Below are positions 24,668 to 35,683 of a stretch of 64,000 nt of DNA, piece after piece. The position numbers were made by a program, and so were the translations under genes. The stretch covers positions 992,001-1,056,000 of the forward strand of contig NZ_JAKWBL010000004.1 in the NCBI RefSeq assembly GCF_022513635.1. Direction: 5' to 3'. The notes beneath the pieces were generated by a model. It made no database searches. It was given only the letters and a program-made list of their open reading frames with translations, and was not told where the DNA came from. Position 1 is the stretch's first letter. Each line of letters opens with the position of its first letter. This DNA is from Paraniabella ginsengisoli (GTDB lineage: Bacteria; Bacteroidota; Bacteroidia; Chitinophagales; Chitinophagaceae).

Positions 24668-26939
24668 ATGAAAATTTTATCGAACATTCATCTAAAAAGA
24701 GTCGCTCCCTTTTTAGCTATACTGCTTTTCCTTACTGCTGATGCTAATGCACAATTATTCAGGAAAAAAGGAAGAAAAAAGAAGAACCCGAGAAAGTAGT
24801 GGTGGTGGACACAGTCCCTGCTTACACAGTTGCTATAAACAGGCAAATGTTGCAGGAAAAGGTTGATAAGGATCAGGTGGCGTTACTTTCGATGGACGGT
24901 AAGGCTGATAAAATGCTGACTATTTCAAATGATAAACAGTTGAATGATGCTGTTACGGACGCTGCAACAAAGCGAGTGGATTGGCTTCAATATGAAATTG
25001 AAACAAGCGATTCGATTGATCAACGCTTAAAGGCCAATTACCTGGATGGGCTTGCCCAAATACTTCGTTATGTAAAAACATATGGCCGTAGCAGCCAGTC
25101 GTCTATACATTTTTTACCTCAGATCATTGCGACCTACAAGCGATTGATGGAAGCTAATACCCAAAAAATATCAATTGCCAATATTGTACGGCCACTTCCT
25201 TATGATATTGCAAACGCGGCCTTGCAGCCGGAGTTCTTTAAAGATAATAAAGGGAATAATGAAGTGCGTGATATAATGCTATTAAAACTGGCAGACAGGT
25301 ATCCTGAAAAAACCTTTGCAGCTTTAAAAGCATATCCGGAAGCTACAGTAACGGATAGCCTTATCAGGTCGATAGGCCATAAATATCCTTATTTGGTGTA
25401 CGATTACGCACAAGCCAATAATAAATTTAGTTATCGTATTCAAAATATCCAGGATGATCCGTTGATCGTTAGCGTAGTGGCTATGGCTCGTAATCCTAAC
25501 AAAAGCGGCCAGTTCTATTTTCCTTTTTTGGATAACATCGTGAAAGGGAAAATAACGATGGAAGATATTGACAAAGCGAAAAACGATCCGGTATTATATT
25601 TCCGCTTGTTGGTGCAAACCCAAATGGATTACACCCAAAGAGCCATGAATGGCGATACGGCGATGGGACATACCAGCCTACTTAAAAAATTAGAACAAAA
25701 AGCAAAGGACGACTTTGTGGCGAAGATCAATGGTTTACATGAAAGGCCCGATGCCATTCGTTTTCGTTGCCTTCAACCGCTAACTGCTGAAGAATTATAT
25801 TATGTGGCAGTTTTAACCAATGGGCTTATATATACCAGCAGTTATACAAACGGTGTTTATCCTTTGATGATGCGTAAAGCAGATCGCAAAGGAGATGAGC
25901 TATTGAAGAAATTAAATTTTGATCACTATAGAAAATTCCTCAGTCAGGCGGCAGCTTATAATACGTTGAAGGATTTTTTAGGTAGTTTTTCCACTGCGTC
26001 TGATGCGCATGACCTAATGAAATCTTTTGTGACCGGCCTTGAAAAAACTAACGGACTTGAAGATGGGGTTGACGTAGCAGACTCATACGCAAGCGTTTCG
26101 GAAACATTACCTGACTTGGCTAAAGATATGTTGGCTAATGTGAAAGACAACTTGGAGCGGAACAAAAATGAAAACAACAAAAAAGGAATTGCCATTTACG
26201 ATATTCTTTATAATCTGTTCCTTTCTGCCGACTCATCTAACCATATTGATTTAACAAGCCAGCTGGAAATACCGCCGGTTTATAATGTACCTTTCTCTTC
26301 TCTTACAAACGAAAAGGGGGAAGTTATTTCGCAAGTATTTTTTACGGAGATCAGGATGGCCGTAATATCTTTAACGGATTTCTAAACATGTTTGGGGGCG
26401 GCAATTGGAAAATTGATGGTAGTAATAAGGAATGGGTAGTGATCAAATCTGTAAAAGGAAAACCGGTTTCCATTTATGCTAATCGACCGCTTGATGAAAA
26501 CAAAGGATTGGATGATAAAGCTCAACGAGCGCTGAATGGTTATCTCGACGAGAACAATCTGCATCCAACAGTTACCATACATCGTGGCCACAGTTATTAT
26601 GCAGAGGCAACGATCGGCTATATGGCGCCTACATCAAAAATTGTTTTTATGGGTTCGTGCGGTGGGTTTAACCTCATAGATTCTATACTTAGAAAGTCGG
26701 AAGATGCACATATCATTGCATCCAAACAAATAGGAAGAACATCTATCAATAAACCATTCTTTTATTTATTGACTGAAAAGCTACGTACCGGAACAGATAT
26801 TGACTGGATCCCTTTTTGGAAAGAATTTAAAGGCCGTGCTAACGTAGCGGGTTTTGAAGATTATATACCTCCTTATAAAAACCTCGGTGCTATTTTTATA
26901 AAAGCGTATAAAAAGGAAACCGGCGAAACGGATGTGTGA
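24668..26939 (+). CDS. Large secreted protein, unknown; C-terminus resembles a clan CD (caspase/CHAT-like) fold (two frameshifts)
   Basis: Start at 24668 gives MKILSNIHLKRVAPFLAILL and FLTADANAQLF, a signal peptide with cleavage after NAQ. Lesions: A6 at 24775-24780 and T6 at 26338-26343. About 757 residues. Residues 40-560 are mostly helical with no recognised motif. The last 180 residues have a strand TVTIHRGHSYYAEAT, then SKIVFMGSCGGFNLI 23 residues further on, then HIIASKQIGRTSINKPFF. A strand ending in His-Gly-type residues and a next strand ending in G-S-C-G-G is the arrangement of clan CD cysteine peptidases, with His about 642 and Cys about 665. This is a fold inference; no homologue is recognised by name. 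Confidence 0.6.
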
Positions 26940-27054
26940 AGCCCCAACTCCTGAAGGGGATTTGGCAGGCTGAAAAGGAAGGCGAGTGAGGTTACTGATT
27001 GCTGCTTTAAACTCATCGGCATATTCGGTAGCTGCTAAATAGTCTCCCATAATT

Positions 27055-27077
27055 GGTCAGACGGAGACCGTCAGACC
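27055..27077. repeat. GGTCTGACGG palindromic repeat, copy 2
   Basis: GGTCAGACGG-AGA-CCGTCAGACC, a palindrome with one mismatch pair. Its last bases (27071-27077) form the Val codon and the TGA stop of the LytTR regulator gene on the minus strand, so the repeat sets the end of that protein. Copies at 8932 and 55527. Confidence 0.7.
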
Positions 27078-27827
27078 TTGTTACCACGATTATTGATAAA
27101 TTCTAAAAACTCGGAACGCTTGTTTCTTGCAACAGGCACATGTTCCTGATCCTCCATTATTAAGCTACCTTCGTTTAAATATTTAAGCACATAATCCAGA
27201 TTAATTAAATGCGATTTATGTACCAGATAAAAACCGTCGATATCTAAAAGCTTATTAAAATACCCGATGCTGTTAGAGCTTAAAATAGTATTGCCTTCTG
27301 TTAAATATATTTTGGTATAACCGTTCACGCCTTCGCAGCGTACAATGGTGTTTATGGCTACAAACTCTAAGCCTTCCTGCACCGGAATTACAATTTTTCT
27401 TTTTGAAAATGATCGGTCTTTAAATTTTCAACAAGGGTTTTGTTTTTTTGCAATGCATTTTTTGGCTGATGTTGTATAAAGCCTTTTCCACAGTGGCTTT
27501 CAGGTCAGCATTATCCACGGGTTTTACTAAATATCCTATTGCGCAATGATTAATGGCTTCAAGCGCATAATTATCAAAAGCGGTTACAAAAATAATTTCA
27601 AAATCAGGAGTATCAATTTTTGAAAGCACATCAAAGCCGCTCAGTTGTGGCATGGCAATATCTAAAAAAACCAATTCTATTTTTTTATTTGTCAGCAAAT
27701 CAATGGCCTCTTCCGGCAATTGGGTTTCAGCAATAATGGTTACTTCCGGCCAAAACCGTTGCAATTTATTTCGCAGCGTTACCAGCGCTTTTCGTTCATC
27801 ATCTATTAAAATGGCTGTTGTTTTCAT
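27071..27827 (-). CDS. LytTR-family response regulator (one frameshift)
   Basis: CheY-like receiver with acidic D9-D10, phospho-acceptor Asp56 in LVFLDIAMP and Lys102 in YLVKPVD. The A7 run (T7 at 27443-27449) lacks a base; repair joins NKTLVENLKTDHFQKEKIVI to a LytTR DNA-binding domain (EGLEFVAINTIVRCEGVNGY, FYLVHKSHLINLDYV, EHVPVARNKRSEF). About 252 residues. The stop codon is provided by the palindromic repeat at 27055-27077. It lies downstream of the propeller-type sensor kinase on the same strand and is its likely partner. Confidence 0.93.
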
Positions 27828-28004
27828 GTGTAAACTTTTTATGACGATTGCCAGGGATGCACGAATAATAATATCAAATGTATTAATAAGTTGTACGAAG
27901 CGTTTTTCTACAACATCGCGCCGCTGTGACTTAGTGAGAAATTATTGGACGATAAGAAAATTACAAACAGTATAAAATATCTTATTCCTGTATTCGTGGC
28001 TGTT

Positions 28005-30897
28005 TCACGAACAAGGTTTTGTTATCACCAAGTTTATCAAGGTGCCGGTTTGTAACGCGTCAATGTCGGCTCTGTCTTTTATGCTGAAATCTATTTCCCA
28101 TGCTCCGCTTTCCTTCAAAAGCTTTAACCGTTCTTCAAGCACGGCGCTGGAACGTGATTGATAATTTTTTGCAGACTTTTTATACATCTCTTTCGATTTT
28201 TTAATGCCGATTCCATCATCTTCAATAATAATTCGATAACTGTTTTTTGAAAGAAATCTGAAATCTAACACAATGCTTCCATTTTCTTTTTTATGAAATA
28301 TTCCATGGTTTACGGCGTTTTCAACAATAGGTTGTAAAATCATGGTGGGAATAAGTTGCTCTTCAATGTCCAGCTTTTCATCTACTTTAATTTGATAAGA
28401 GATTTTATCTTCAAAACGCAATTTTTCAATTTTAAGATAATGATCTAACAAGCCAATTTCTTCTTTAATCGAAATGGATTGCCTTCGGGAATACTCAAAA
28501 AACAATCGAATCAATTTTGAAAAATTAGAAAGATAATTTTCTGATAACTCTACTTCGTGACGTTGAATATAATATTGAATAGCGTTTAAAGAATTATGCA
28601 CAAAATGCGGATTCATTTGCGAGCGCAGCGCTTGCAATTCTAATCTCTTAATTTTCTGAACGGCTTCCTGCCGCTTCAGTTCTTTGCTTTTATAATACCG
28701 CACCACGTATAGCACCAATAGTACTAACAAGCCAGCGGCAGCAATACCAAACAATATTTTTGCAGCAGTTGTTTCCCACCATTTAGCAAGTATTTTTATG
28801 GTCAATGCTTTTTGAGTAAAGTTGCTGTGCTGATCAGTTACAGCTACTTCAAGCATATAATTTCCGGGGGCAGGCTTGAAAAATTAAGCAGCTGTGTTTG
28901 CGTTTCAATCCATTCTTCCTGTTGTGGCAAAAGGCGGTATTTATATACAAGGTGTTGCTGGCTGCCGTAATTCGTCACGTAAAAAGAAACGGTAATATTT
29001 CTATTCTCATTTTGTTTTATCGTCAATGTATCTGATCTATTTTCAAAATAGATTTGTAGCGATTTTTTATAAACAGCGTCGTTTGGATCAATTTTAGAAA
29101 GACCTGCATCGGTGGCTGCATACACAAAACCATCTTTTAAAAAAATATCATTGATGTTATTTTGAAGCAGACCATCACTTTCGTAAAACGAGTTGGTAAT
29201 AACCGATTCTGAAAGAGGTGTTTTCAATACCACTTTTTTAACACCTTTATTAGTTGCCAGCCAAAGTACATTGCCTTCGTCGATGATGGTTTGCACACTT
29301 AAATCGTCGGTAGCTTTTAAGTGCTGTACGCCGCTGTTGCTGTAGCTATACACGCCACGCCCGTCGGTACCCACCCACAGGTTTTTTGGTGTAGCTTTTA
29401 ATTCCGTTACCGATGTACCAAGCAATGTGTCTTTAAAAGCTGGCGTTGTTAATGTTTCATTTTTCAGCAGCAATAAACCTTCGGCACCCCCGTGTAAACA
29501 TGGTTGTTGAAGTCTTCTATTTCAAGCAAACCCTGACGCTCTATTCTTTTTTGTAACCAGAAGCAGTAATATAAATAGCACCCGCACTTAACAAAAAAGA
29601 AGTGTCCTGCTTCATCAAAAAGTCCTTGCCTCCGTTCACCTTCCTATAAGTACCACCCCGGTTAATGTTCGGTATCGCTATAAAGCTATTGCCATCATAT
29701 TGATAAACACCGTTCTGAAAAACAACATAGCCTTTATTTTGCTGCGTAAATATTTTATAGGGCGTGGAATTTTTTGGAGCGATGGTAATGGGTACAAACG
29801 TTCCGGTATTGGCAATGTACCGATGTTCATTATCGGTTTCAGAAGCTGTTAAAAATAAATCTTTGGCCTGCCCCAAAACGCTTATTTTTTTCCTTTCAAA
29901 TAATACAAAGTGCGAAGCTGCGCAGCAGTATACAAAAAGATGCCTTTCTTAAAACTGCAAGCCCAAATATGGCCGCGGCTATCTTTAAACGCATGATGAA
30001 TTTCTAACGCTTCTGGAAAGGGATGCTTTTCGATAAGCTCAAAACCGGCATTGAAAATGAGCAAATAATTAGGCACACTTATTTGATAAGTATTATTTAC
30101 AAAAACACATTTTTGGTTAGTGTCAAATGGTTGTATAAAAATATTCAAATCTTTAAAGGCGATATGTTTTAAAGTGTGCGCAATGGTGTTGATGACAATA
30201 ATGCCTTTATCGTTTATTAAAATAAATAGATTACCAAAACGATATGCGCTTTGACTATCCCGACGAGACAATTGCTCATTTTTTATTTTTTTAAAACAGT
30301 TCCATCGGCATTTAAAAACCAAAGCTCGCCGTCTTTGATTAGAAAATATTGGTTGAAAATAAAATCGTACGAAACGGCCGCCGCTTCTGCATTTAATCCA
30401 TGCTTTTGAAAAACCTGTTGCGATCCTCCGTGATAAAATGTTGCATAATCATTTTGAACTTTAAATTCCGCTCCATCAAATTTATAATAGCCTGCACGCA
30501 ACCACAGCGCATTGTCAACTTCGTAAATGGGTGCGGGGCTAATCGTTTTGCCATCGCTTGTAGCAAAGTTGTAAATACTATCGTTTAAAACATAACTTTG
30601 ATATCTGCTTTTAGAAAACACCCATAACCGCTTTTTACCATCTAAATACAATTCCCAAACATCGTTATTGGGCAAGCCTTCTTTTATGGTAAAGGCTTTA
30701 AAATTTTTGCCATCAAACTTCACCAAACCCCTATTGGTAGCAAACCACATCACGCCGTCCTTATCTTCCTGCACATCATACACATGATTGGTAGGCAACC
30801 CATTTTTTGCGGAATAGTTGGTGGGTTCCTGTGCCGTTGCGCCACAGGCAGCATAAAAATAGATTAGTATGGTTATGACAGTTGTTTTGAAGCTCAC
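28005..30897 (-). CDS. LytS-type sensor histidine kinase with two-component-regulator propeller (five frameshifts)
   Basis: A GTG start at 30897 gives a signal peptide (VITILIYFYAACGATAQEP). Propeller repeats follow: GLPTNHVYDVQEDKDGVMWF, GLPNNDVWELYLDGKKRLWV, HAFKDSRGHIWACSFKKGIF, LWVGTDGRGVYSY. Then a Y_Y_Y-like beta domain (HLVYKYRLLPQQEEWIET), one membrane helix (ILFGIAAAGLLVLLVLYVV) and a His_kinase domain with SQMNPHFVHNSLNAIQYYI and an ATPase part (PTMILQPIVENAVNHG, IIEDDGIGIKKS). Lesions at T7 30286, T7 29885, T6 29547, C5 29487 and G5 28866 each need one base. About 965 residues. It probably senses a periplasmic ligand, often a glycan in this family, and signals to the LytTR regulator. 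Confidence 0.92.
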
Positions 30898-30999
30898 ATG
30901 TTAAAGATAATTTTTTTGTTTTTGGAAAAGATTAGCAACGCCGAAACATGTCTCCTTATAAAATTACCGCTAATGGGTTGCCTTTTGTGAGCAACATTG

Positions 31000-31560
31000 T
31001 TTGAAACAGAACTTACCTTGAGAAACAATATAATCTACCGCTGCATGGCTCGGTTTTGCGAAAGCGTCATGTTATAACTGTCGGAAGCTCTGGAGTCGGT
31101 ATGTGATGAAAGCTCTACGCTTACACCCGGATTATCTTTCAGAAACTGTACTAATCTGTTCAACTCGGGTTTGGCATCATCGCGGATAAAGTATATATCT
31201 AAATTGTAATGGATATTTTGTAGGCGAATGGCTTTGCCGCAATCGGTTTCCTCCATACACATTTATAGTTTTATAAATAACGTTTTATGACGATCATAAT
31301 TGGCAGAGGATACTTCCACTACCTGAGATAAATATTTATCTTTTTTACCGTACAAGGTTGCGGCAGCTCTTTGCGTCAGATGAAAAATAAATTCGCCCTT
31401 ATCATCGGTACCTGTTGTTTTTTCAGAGGCATTGGCGTTGTCCTTCATCACTACCGATACACTCGGTATTGGATTAGGCGTATTACATATAACCGCACTT
31501 CCTTTCAGTATAAAATTCTCATCGGTGTATAAAATTTCTTTTTGTATGCCGCCAGTTTGC
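31000..31560 (-). pseudogene. Decayed OmpA-family (peptidoglycan-binding) gene remnant
   Basis: Reading leftwards: ILYTDENFILKGSAVICNTP, then a carboxypeptidase-regulatory-like stretch (SVVMKDNANASEKTTGTDDK), then MCMEETDCGKAIRLQNIHYN and the OmpA core VSVELSSHTDSRASDSYNMT with LSQNRA. A TAA at 31263-31265 lies in frame between FIKL and MCME, where relatives have Gln, so CAA to TAA is likely. After RAM a shift leads through VDYIVSQG and the homology stops: the last third of OmpA_C and the whole N-terminal part are missing. Unlike its neighbours, this gene is damaged by substitution and truncation, so it is probably a true pseudogene. Confidence 0.75.
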
Positions 31561-31733
31561 TGACAAAGCTACCGAGTTTGCCTGAAACAAAAACCTTAGG
31601 AAGGCTTGGCGTGACAATCGACATGACAGTGTTTACTTAACACAATATCACAACCTTTACAGCATGGCGGCAGCTAATGTTTTGCCTGTTAGGAAACCCA
31701 TAGGAGGTTTGCCAAAAAAATAATTGCTAGAGC

Positions 31734-31780
31734 AGTCTTATCAAATAAAAAGGATGCACCAAATTTTATTTGACAAGACT
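31734..31780. terminator. 17-bp hairpin downstream of the lipoprotein gene
   Basis: AGTCTTATCAAATAAAA (31734-31750) pairs with TTTTATTTGACAAGACT (31764-31780) with one mismatch. It lies just past the stop of the minus-strand gene ending at 31795 and probably ends its transcript, though the nearest T-run on that strand is 13 nt away. Confidence 0.5.
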
Positions 31781-31794
31781 CTTTCTTGAACAGT

Positions 31795-34101
31795 TTACTG
31801 ACTACAGTTGCCTGCAATAATTTGCTGGGCTGTAGGGTTATATGCGGCGTTAGTTGCGGTAAAAGTTCCTTTTAGCCCACCATTACTTAATAATGGTCTT
31901 AAAATACAATAATCCCTAAGGTTATTTGAGCCAGAAATATACATGTTGCCTCCAATATAGTTTAAGTTTCCTATTCCCGAAATACTAGTAACTGCGTCTA
32001 CTTGCATATCAAAATTACCCCCTATGTAGTTAAGCGCTGGAAAGTCCGCTGGGGTAAGGTCACCAATTGGCTTATACAAAAAGTTGCCTTCTATACGGTT
32101 TAATTTATTTATAATAACAGATGCGTTGAGGTAAGCATCAATTCCTGCATCGCCTTCTATCTTCTCTAATTCATTTAAGTAAAGACTAAGCGAAGAGTTG
32201 GACATTGGTCGCCCATGTCGAATACTTAAATTGCCTATTAATTTTAGTTTAGGAATACTGATGCTGCTGGATGGAAGTTGAAAAGGCTGTATTATGTCAA
32301 TAGATCCAGATTGGCCTGCTACTTTATCATAAATACTTGTAAGGTTAGCAAAGCTTATGTCTGTTAATTTACTTGGTTGGTTGTCAACTCTTGTTAAAAT
32401 GTACACAGATGCGCAGGAGGTTAGTTTGTCTAATACTATTTCAGAAATATTGGAACAAATTTAATTATAAGCCTCTTTCCTATAGTTCTTAAATTTTGAA
32501 GGCCATCTGAACTGGTAATGTGATCCATATTGTCAATAAAAAAATCACCCGTAATGTTTTTTAAGAAAATCAATGGGGATAGGGATGTAATATTGTTGCC
32601 GGAAATGGTAAGCGTACCATCGATATCAGTATAGTTTTCAGTTAAAAAGTTATCGACTTCCTGTTGGGTTGATAAATCAAGATTACCTACATATGTTTTT
32701 TTTACCGTAATGGTTTCGCAGGTGCTGATTGTACCAGCATCATATTGTTGATTAGAAATAGTAATAGTTTTGGGAGCAGATTGCTTAAACGTTTCTGTGT
32801 CGTATATTATTAACTCAGCATCGTTAGTAGCATTATTGGGCAGGCATATAAGACGGCCTCCAAAATCAAACTTCCCGTTTTTAATTATTGTTGTAAATAC
32901 TTGGCTCTCTTTCTCTACTCTTGCAATGCCATTTGTAATTAGTTGACCAGTGTTGCAATTAACGGCACTACCTGCTATTTTTAATGGTAGTAGTATAGAA
33001 CCTGCTGTAGAGAAATTGAGCGTTAAGGTGCTGCGGGAAGAGGTGAGCGTAGTTTGAATGGGTGATAAACATGGGTTATCGCCAAGCTTCGCCGATACTT
33101 CAACATTCCTTACAGACCCATCGCTATTAACCGGAAAAATCAGGCAGTTATTTGCTGACGCAGAGAGCGTAGTAGTGGCTCTCATGCCACTTTGTTTATC
33201 TAAAATTTCTATATTTATGTTTGGTGCCGGCATACCATTAACAGTTGCTGTTAAACAAAATGTTTGTGTAGACATAAATTTATCAGCGTTCCACCAGCTA
33301 AAATGTTTTACTTTACCCTCATATTTATTACCTGTTAAAACGCCAACCCCTTCTTCTTTCCATGCTCCTTCTTCTTCATCAAAATACCAAAAAGGAATGG
33401 TGTTTGGAGCAGTTGATACTTTAGATGCTGGTACAGGTAGGTTAATGGTGGCTTCTTTGCCTGCAGCCAATTGTAGATAGTTGCCCGCATCGTCTAACAG
33501 GTCAATTCCTGCCATGCCATAGCTTTCTAACATGCCCAGCGTATTATTATTTTGCGCAACCAAGTCTCCCGGAACCCGACCTGAATTTGCAGCGTCGGTA
33601 GCATCTATATATTTTACGGCCAAATTAATATTGCCAGAATACCCGTTTACTGCATTTGCCGGAAGAGTAATTTTTACTCCTTCGGAGGAAGTAACTGAAC
33701 CTCCGGAAGCATTAGAGACTGTGCCCGCTATTTTTTGTTCTATTAGTTGTATTTGCATATAATTAGCGTCATCCTTGAGAGGGGTAAACACCCGAAAACT
33801 TTTATGAAACCCTTTTTTAATGGCTTTGATGTAAGCTTTTTTTCACTTACTTCAGCATCGTAAAATAATGCGGTACCTAGTGCATTGCTTGTAACGGTTT
33901 TGTTACCAATACTAACAGCAACATCTTTTACAGGGTCTTTTTTATTATCTACTACACTTATTACAAAGTTGGAAGTTATCTTCGAACCCAAATCAACGCC
34001 AGGCACGACTGGAGGCTGGGGGCTGTGATTATTTTTTTACAAGAGGCTATTAATACTAATAAGGCGCTTATAATAATTAGTTTGGTTTGATATTTTTTCA
34101 T
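31795..34101 (-). CDS. Surface/periplasmic lipoprotein with ZU5-like and receptor-L-domain-like regions (three frameshifts)
   Basis: Starts at 34101: MKKYQTKLIIISALLVLIAS-CKK, a clear lipobox. A carboxypeptidase-regulatory-like domain follows (VVDNKKDPVKDVAVSIGNKT), then a ZU5-like segment (GGSVTSSEGVKITLPANAV) with an FWYFDEEEGAWKEEGVG part. The C-terminal 300 residues contain repeated units of the type ITGDFFIDNMDHITSSDGLQ, IGNLSIRHGRPM and YIGGNMYISGSNNLRD, like leucine-rich receptor L-domains. Lesions: T7 at 34032-34038, T7 at 33837-33843 and near 32460. About 768 residues. Probably an adhesin or ligand-binding surface protein; function unknown. Confidence 0.75.
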
Positions 34102-34580
34102 CTTTATCTTTTTTATACGAACTAAGCCAAAATGATGCAAGCAACAAGAGTTCTTAACTCGTTTTAATACTTTAGTTCATTTATTAAACATTCGTTGGAC
34201 GAACTTTTATTTTGAATAAATAGCCCTGAGAAGCATAAGGTGTATAAAATTATTTCGCAGGGTATGTCAATCGTGTTTTGATTTTTAATCTCAGTGTTTA
34301 GGTGTGATAATTATTTCCAAATCTTTCTATGCATTAAGTTCTTCTAAATGAAAAATGCGTACGACTTACTCCCCGTAAATATGTCTTATCAAAAAAGCCT
34401 AATTAGTGAGAGAAAAAGCAATAGAAAATAGCATAATGTTCCAATTGCGTATTTTAGAAAGTGCAGTTGATTTCTAATAATTTTCAATACAAATGTATCT
34501 AAATACAAGAAAAAGTTAATAGGTAAGAGAGGAAATGCAATGTATAATCGACGATCGGTCAAATTCGTTTGATGATCGGT
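34102..34580. other. AT-rich gene-free gap
   Basis: 480 bp with no credible reading frame, no copy of the repeat families and no clear promoter box. It presumably contains the upstream region of the lipoprotein gene. I see nothing else in it. Confidence 0.5.
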
Positions 34581-34615
34581 AAAAAAAGAAAAGATAGCCT
34601 ATTCCGTAGGCTATC
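34581..34615 (-). terminator. Terminator of the transglutaminase/alpha-E operon
   Basis: On the minus strand GATAGCCTA-CGGAA-TAGGCTATC, a perfect 9-bp stem, followed by TTTTCTTTTTTT (complement of 34581-34592). It lies 20 nt past the stop of the gene at 34636. Confidence 0.85.
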
Positions 34616-34635
34616 AATCATAATTATAAAAACTA

Positions 34636-35598
34636 CTACTGCTGCATTTGCTCCATATAAAATCTATACGAATTAGCGCTGGTTGATTTAGCAGGATTAT
34701 CAGCCTTATAGCTAAAAGCAGGTGGCCCTTGTTTTTCTTCGATAGGCGTTGCCGCTTTATTATCAATAGATACTAATACCTCTAAAACATGATGGGATGA
34801 GCCTTTATAAGTTCCCTTAACTGGCGTTACATCAGAAAAATTTCTTCCAACAGCAAGCCTTATATGCCGGTCGCTGGCGATGCAGTTATTGGTAGGGTCA
34901 AGGCCGATCCAGCCATAATCAGGCAGGTAAGCTTCAACCCACGCATGAGTGGCTCCTTCGCCTCTGAACTCGTTATTTTTTGGACAAATGTATCCGCTTA
35001 CATAACGTGCAGGAATGCCGATCCGTCTTAACATCAATAATAAAATATGGGCAAAATCCTGGCAAACGCCCGCTTTCAATCTCCATATTTCATCGACATT
35101 TGTTTCCACGCTTGTAATGCCTTGCTTATATTCAAAGTTTTTAAAAATGTATTCTGAAAAAAGTTGTGCATTTTCAAAAGGCGTTTTATTCTTGTCGAAA
35201 AGCTCATCCATAAAAACTTTTAGCTCATCAATTTTTTCAAAAGATTCCTGCTGTATAAAATCAATATAGGGAAATTGTCCGCATACAGCGACTAAGCGCG
35301 CCCATTGGTCTTCCGCAGGTGCTTCGTTAACCGGACTTATTACTTCATGTGTTATTACTTCTGCCTCCGAAGAGATCAGCAATTCGCTGTGCCTTTCTAT
35401 AATAGAAAACATGCCTAATTTATTGCCAAAATAATCAGTAAATATTTCAACGTTCGGGTTTTTTGTGATCGTTATCTTGTGGCTTTCCAGACTTTGATGC
35501 GCATCCTGTATAGGATATAACATGATCTGGTTAGTACATTCTACAGCTGCACTGCTGTATGTATAACGGGTAATATGTTTAATTTTAAATGATGGCAT
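34636..35598 (-). CDS. Transglutaminase-like cysteine peptidase family protein
   Basis: Intact 320 residues. The N-terminal beta domain starts MPSFKIKHITRYTYSSAAVE (transglutaminase N-terminal region with the conserved RYTY). Catalytic core: Cys179 in LKAGVCQDFAHILLLMLRR, His218 in GEGATHAWVEAYLPDYGW, Asp234 in GLDPTNN, a complete triad. No signal peptide, so cytoplasmic. It is the last gene of a minus-strand set with the alpha-E protein (86 nt upstream) and the circularly permuted ATP-grasp protein. The trio is conserved in many phyla and proposed to make or process a peptide-like product. Confidence 0.92.
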   Translation of the reverse strand: MPSFKIKHITRYTYSSAAVECTNQIMLYPIQDAHQSLESHKITITKNPNVEIFTDYFGNKLGMFSIIERHSELLISSEAEVITHEVISPVNEAPAEDQWARLVAVCGQFPYIDFIQQESFEKIDELKVFMDELFDKNKTPFENAQLFSEYIFKNFEYKQGITSVETNVDEIWRLKAGVCQDFAHILLLMLRRIGIPARYVSGYICPKNNEFRGEGATHAWVEAYLPDYGWIGLDPTNNCIASDRHIRLAVGRNFSDVTPVKGTYKGSSHHVLEVLVSIDNKAATPIEEKQGPPAFSYKADNPAKSTSANSYRFYMEQMQQ

Positions 35599-35683
35599 TT
35601 TGTAGTATTATACAATGTTTAATGTATGATGTACGATGTACGCTTTTCTGTCATCCGTCAACTGTGATCTATCAACTCGACAC

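Noticed and set aside
26781-27050. A minus-strand frame of 89 codons (MGDYLAATEYADEFKAAISN)
   Set aside because: Most of it lies opposite the end of the large secreted protein, and the remainder covers a repeat. No promoter or homology.
33058-33762. Plus-strand frames opposite the lipoprotein gene
   Set aside because: Composition and position match the antisense of a Thr/Ser/Asn-rich gene; no family motifs.
34102-34580. A tRNA or small gene in the 480-bp gap
   Set aside because: No cloverleaf, no CCA-like end, no reading frame longer than chance and no promoter box.
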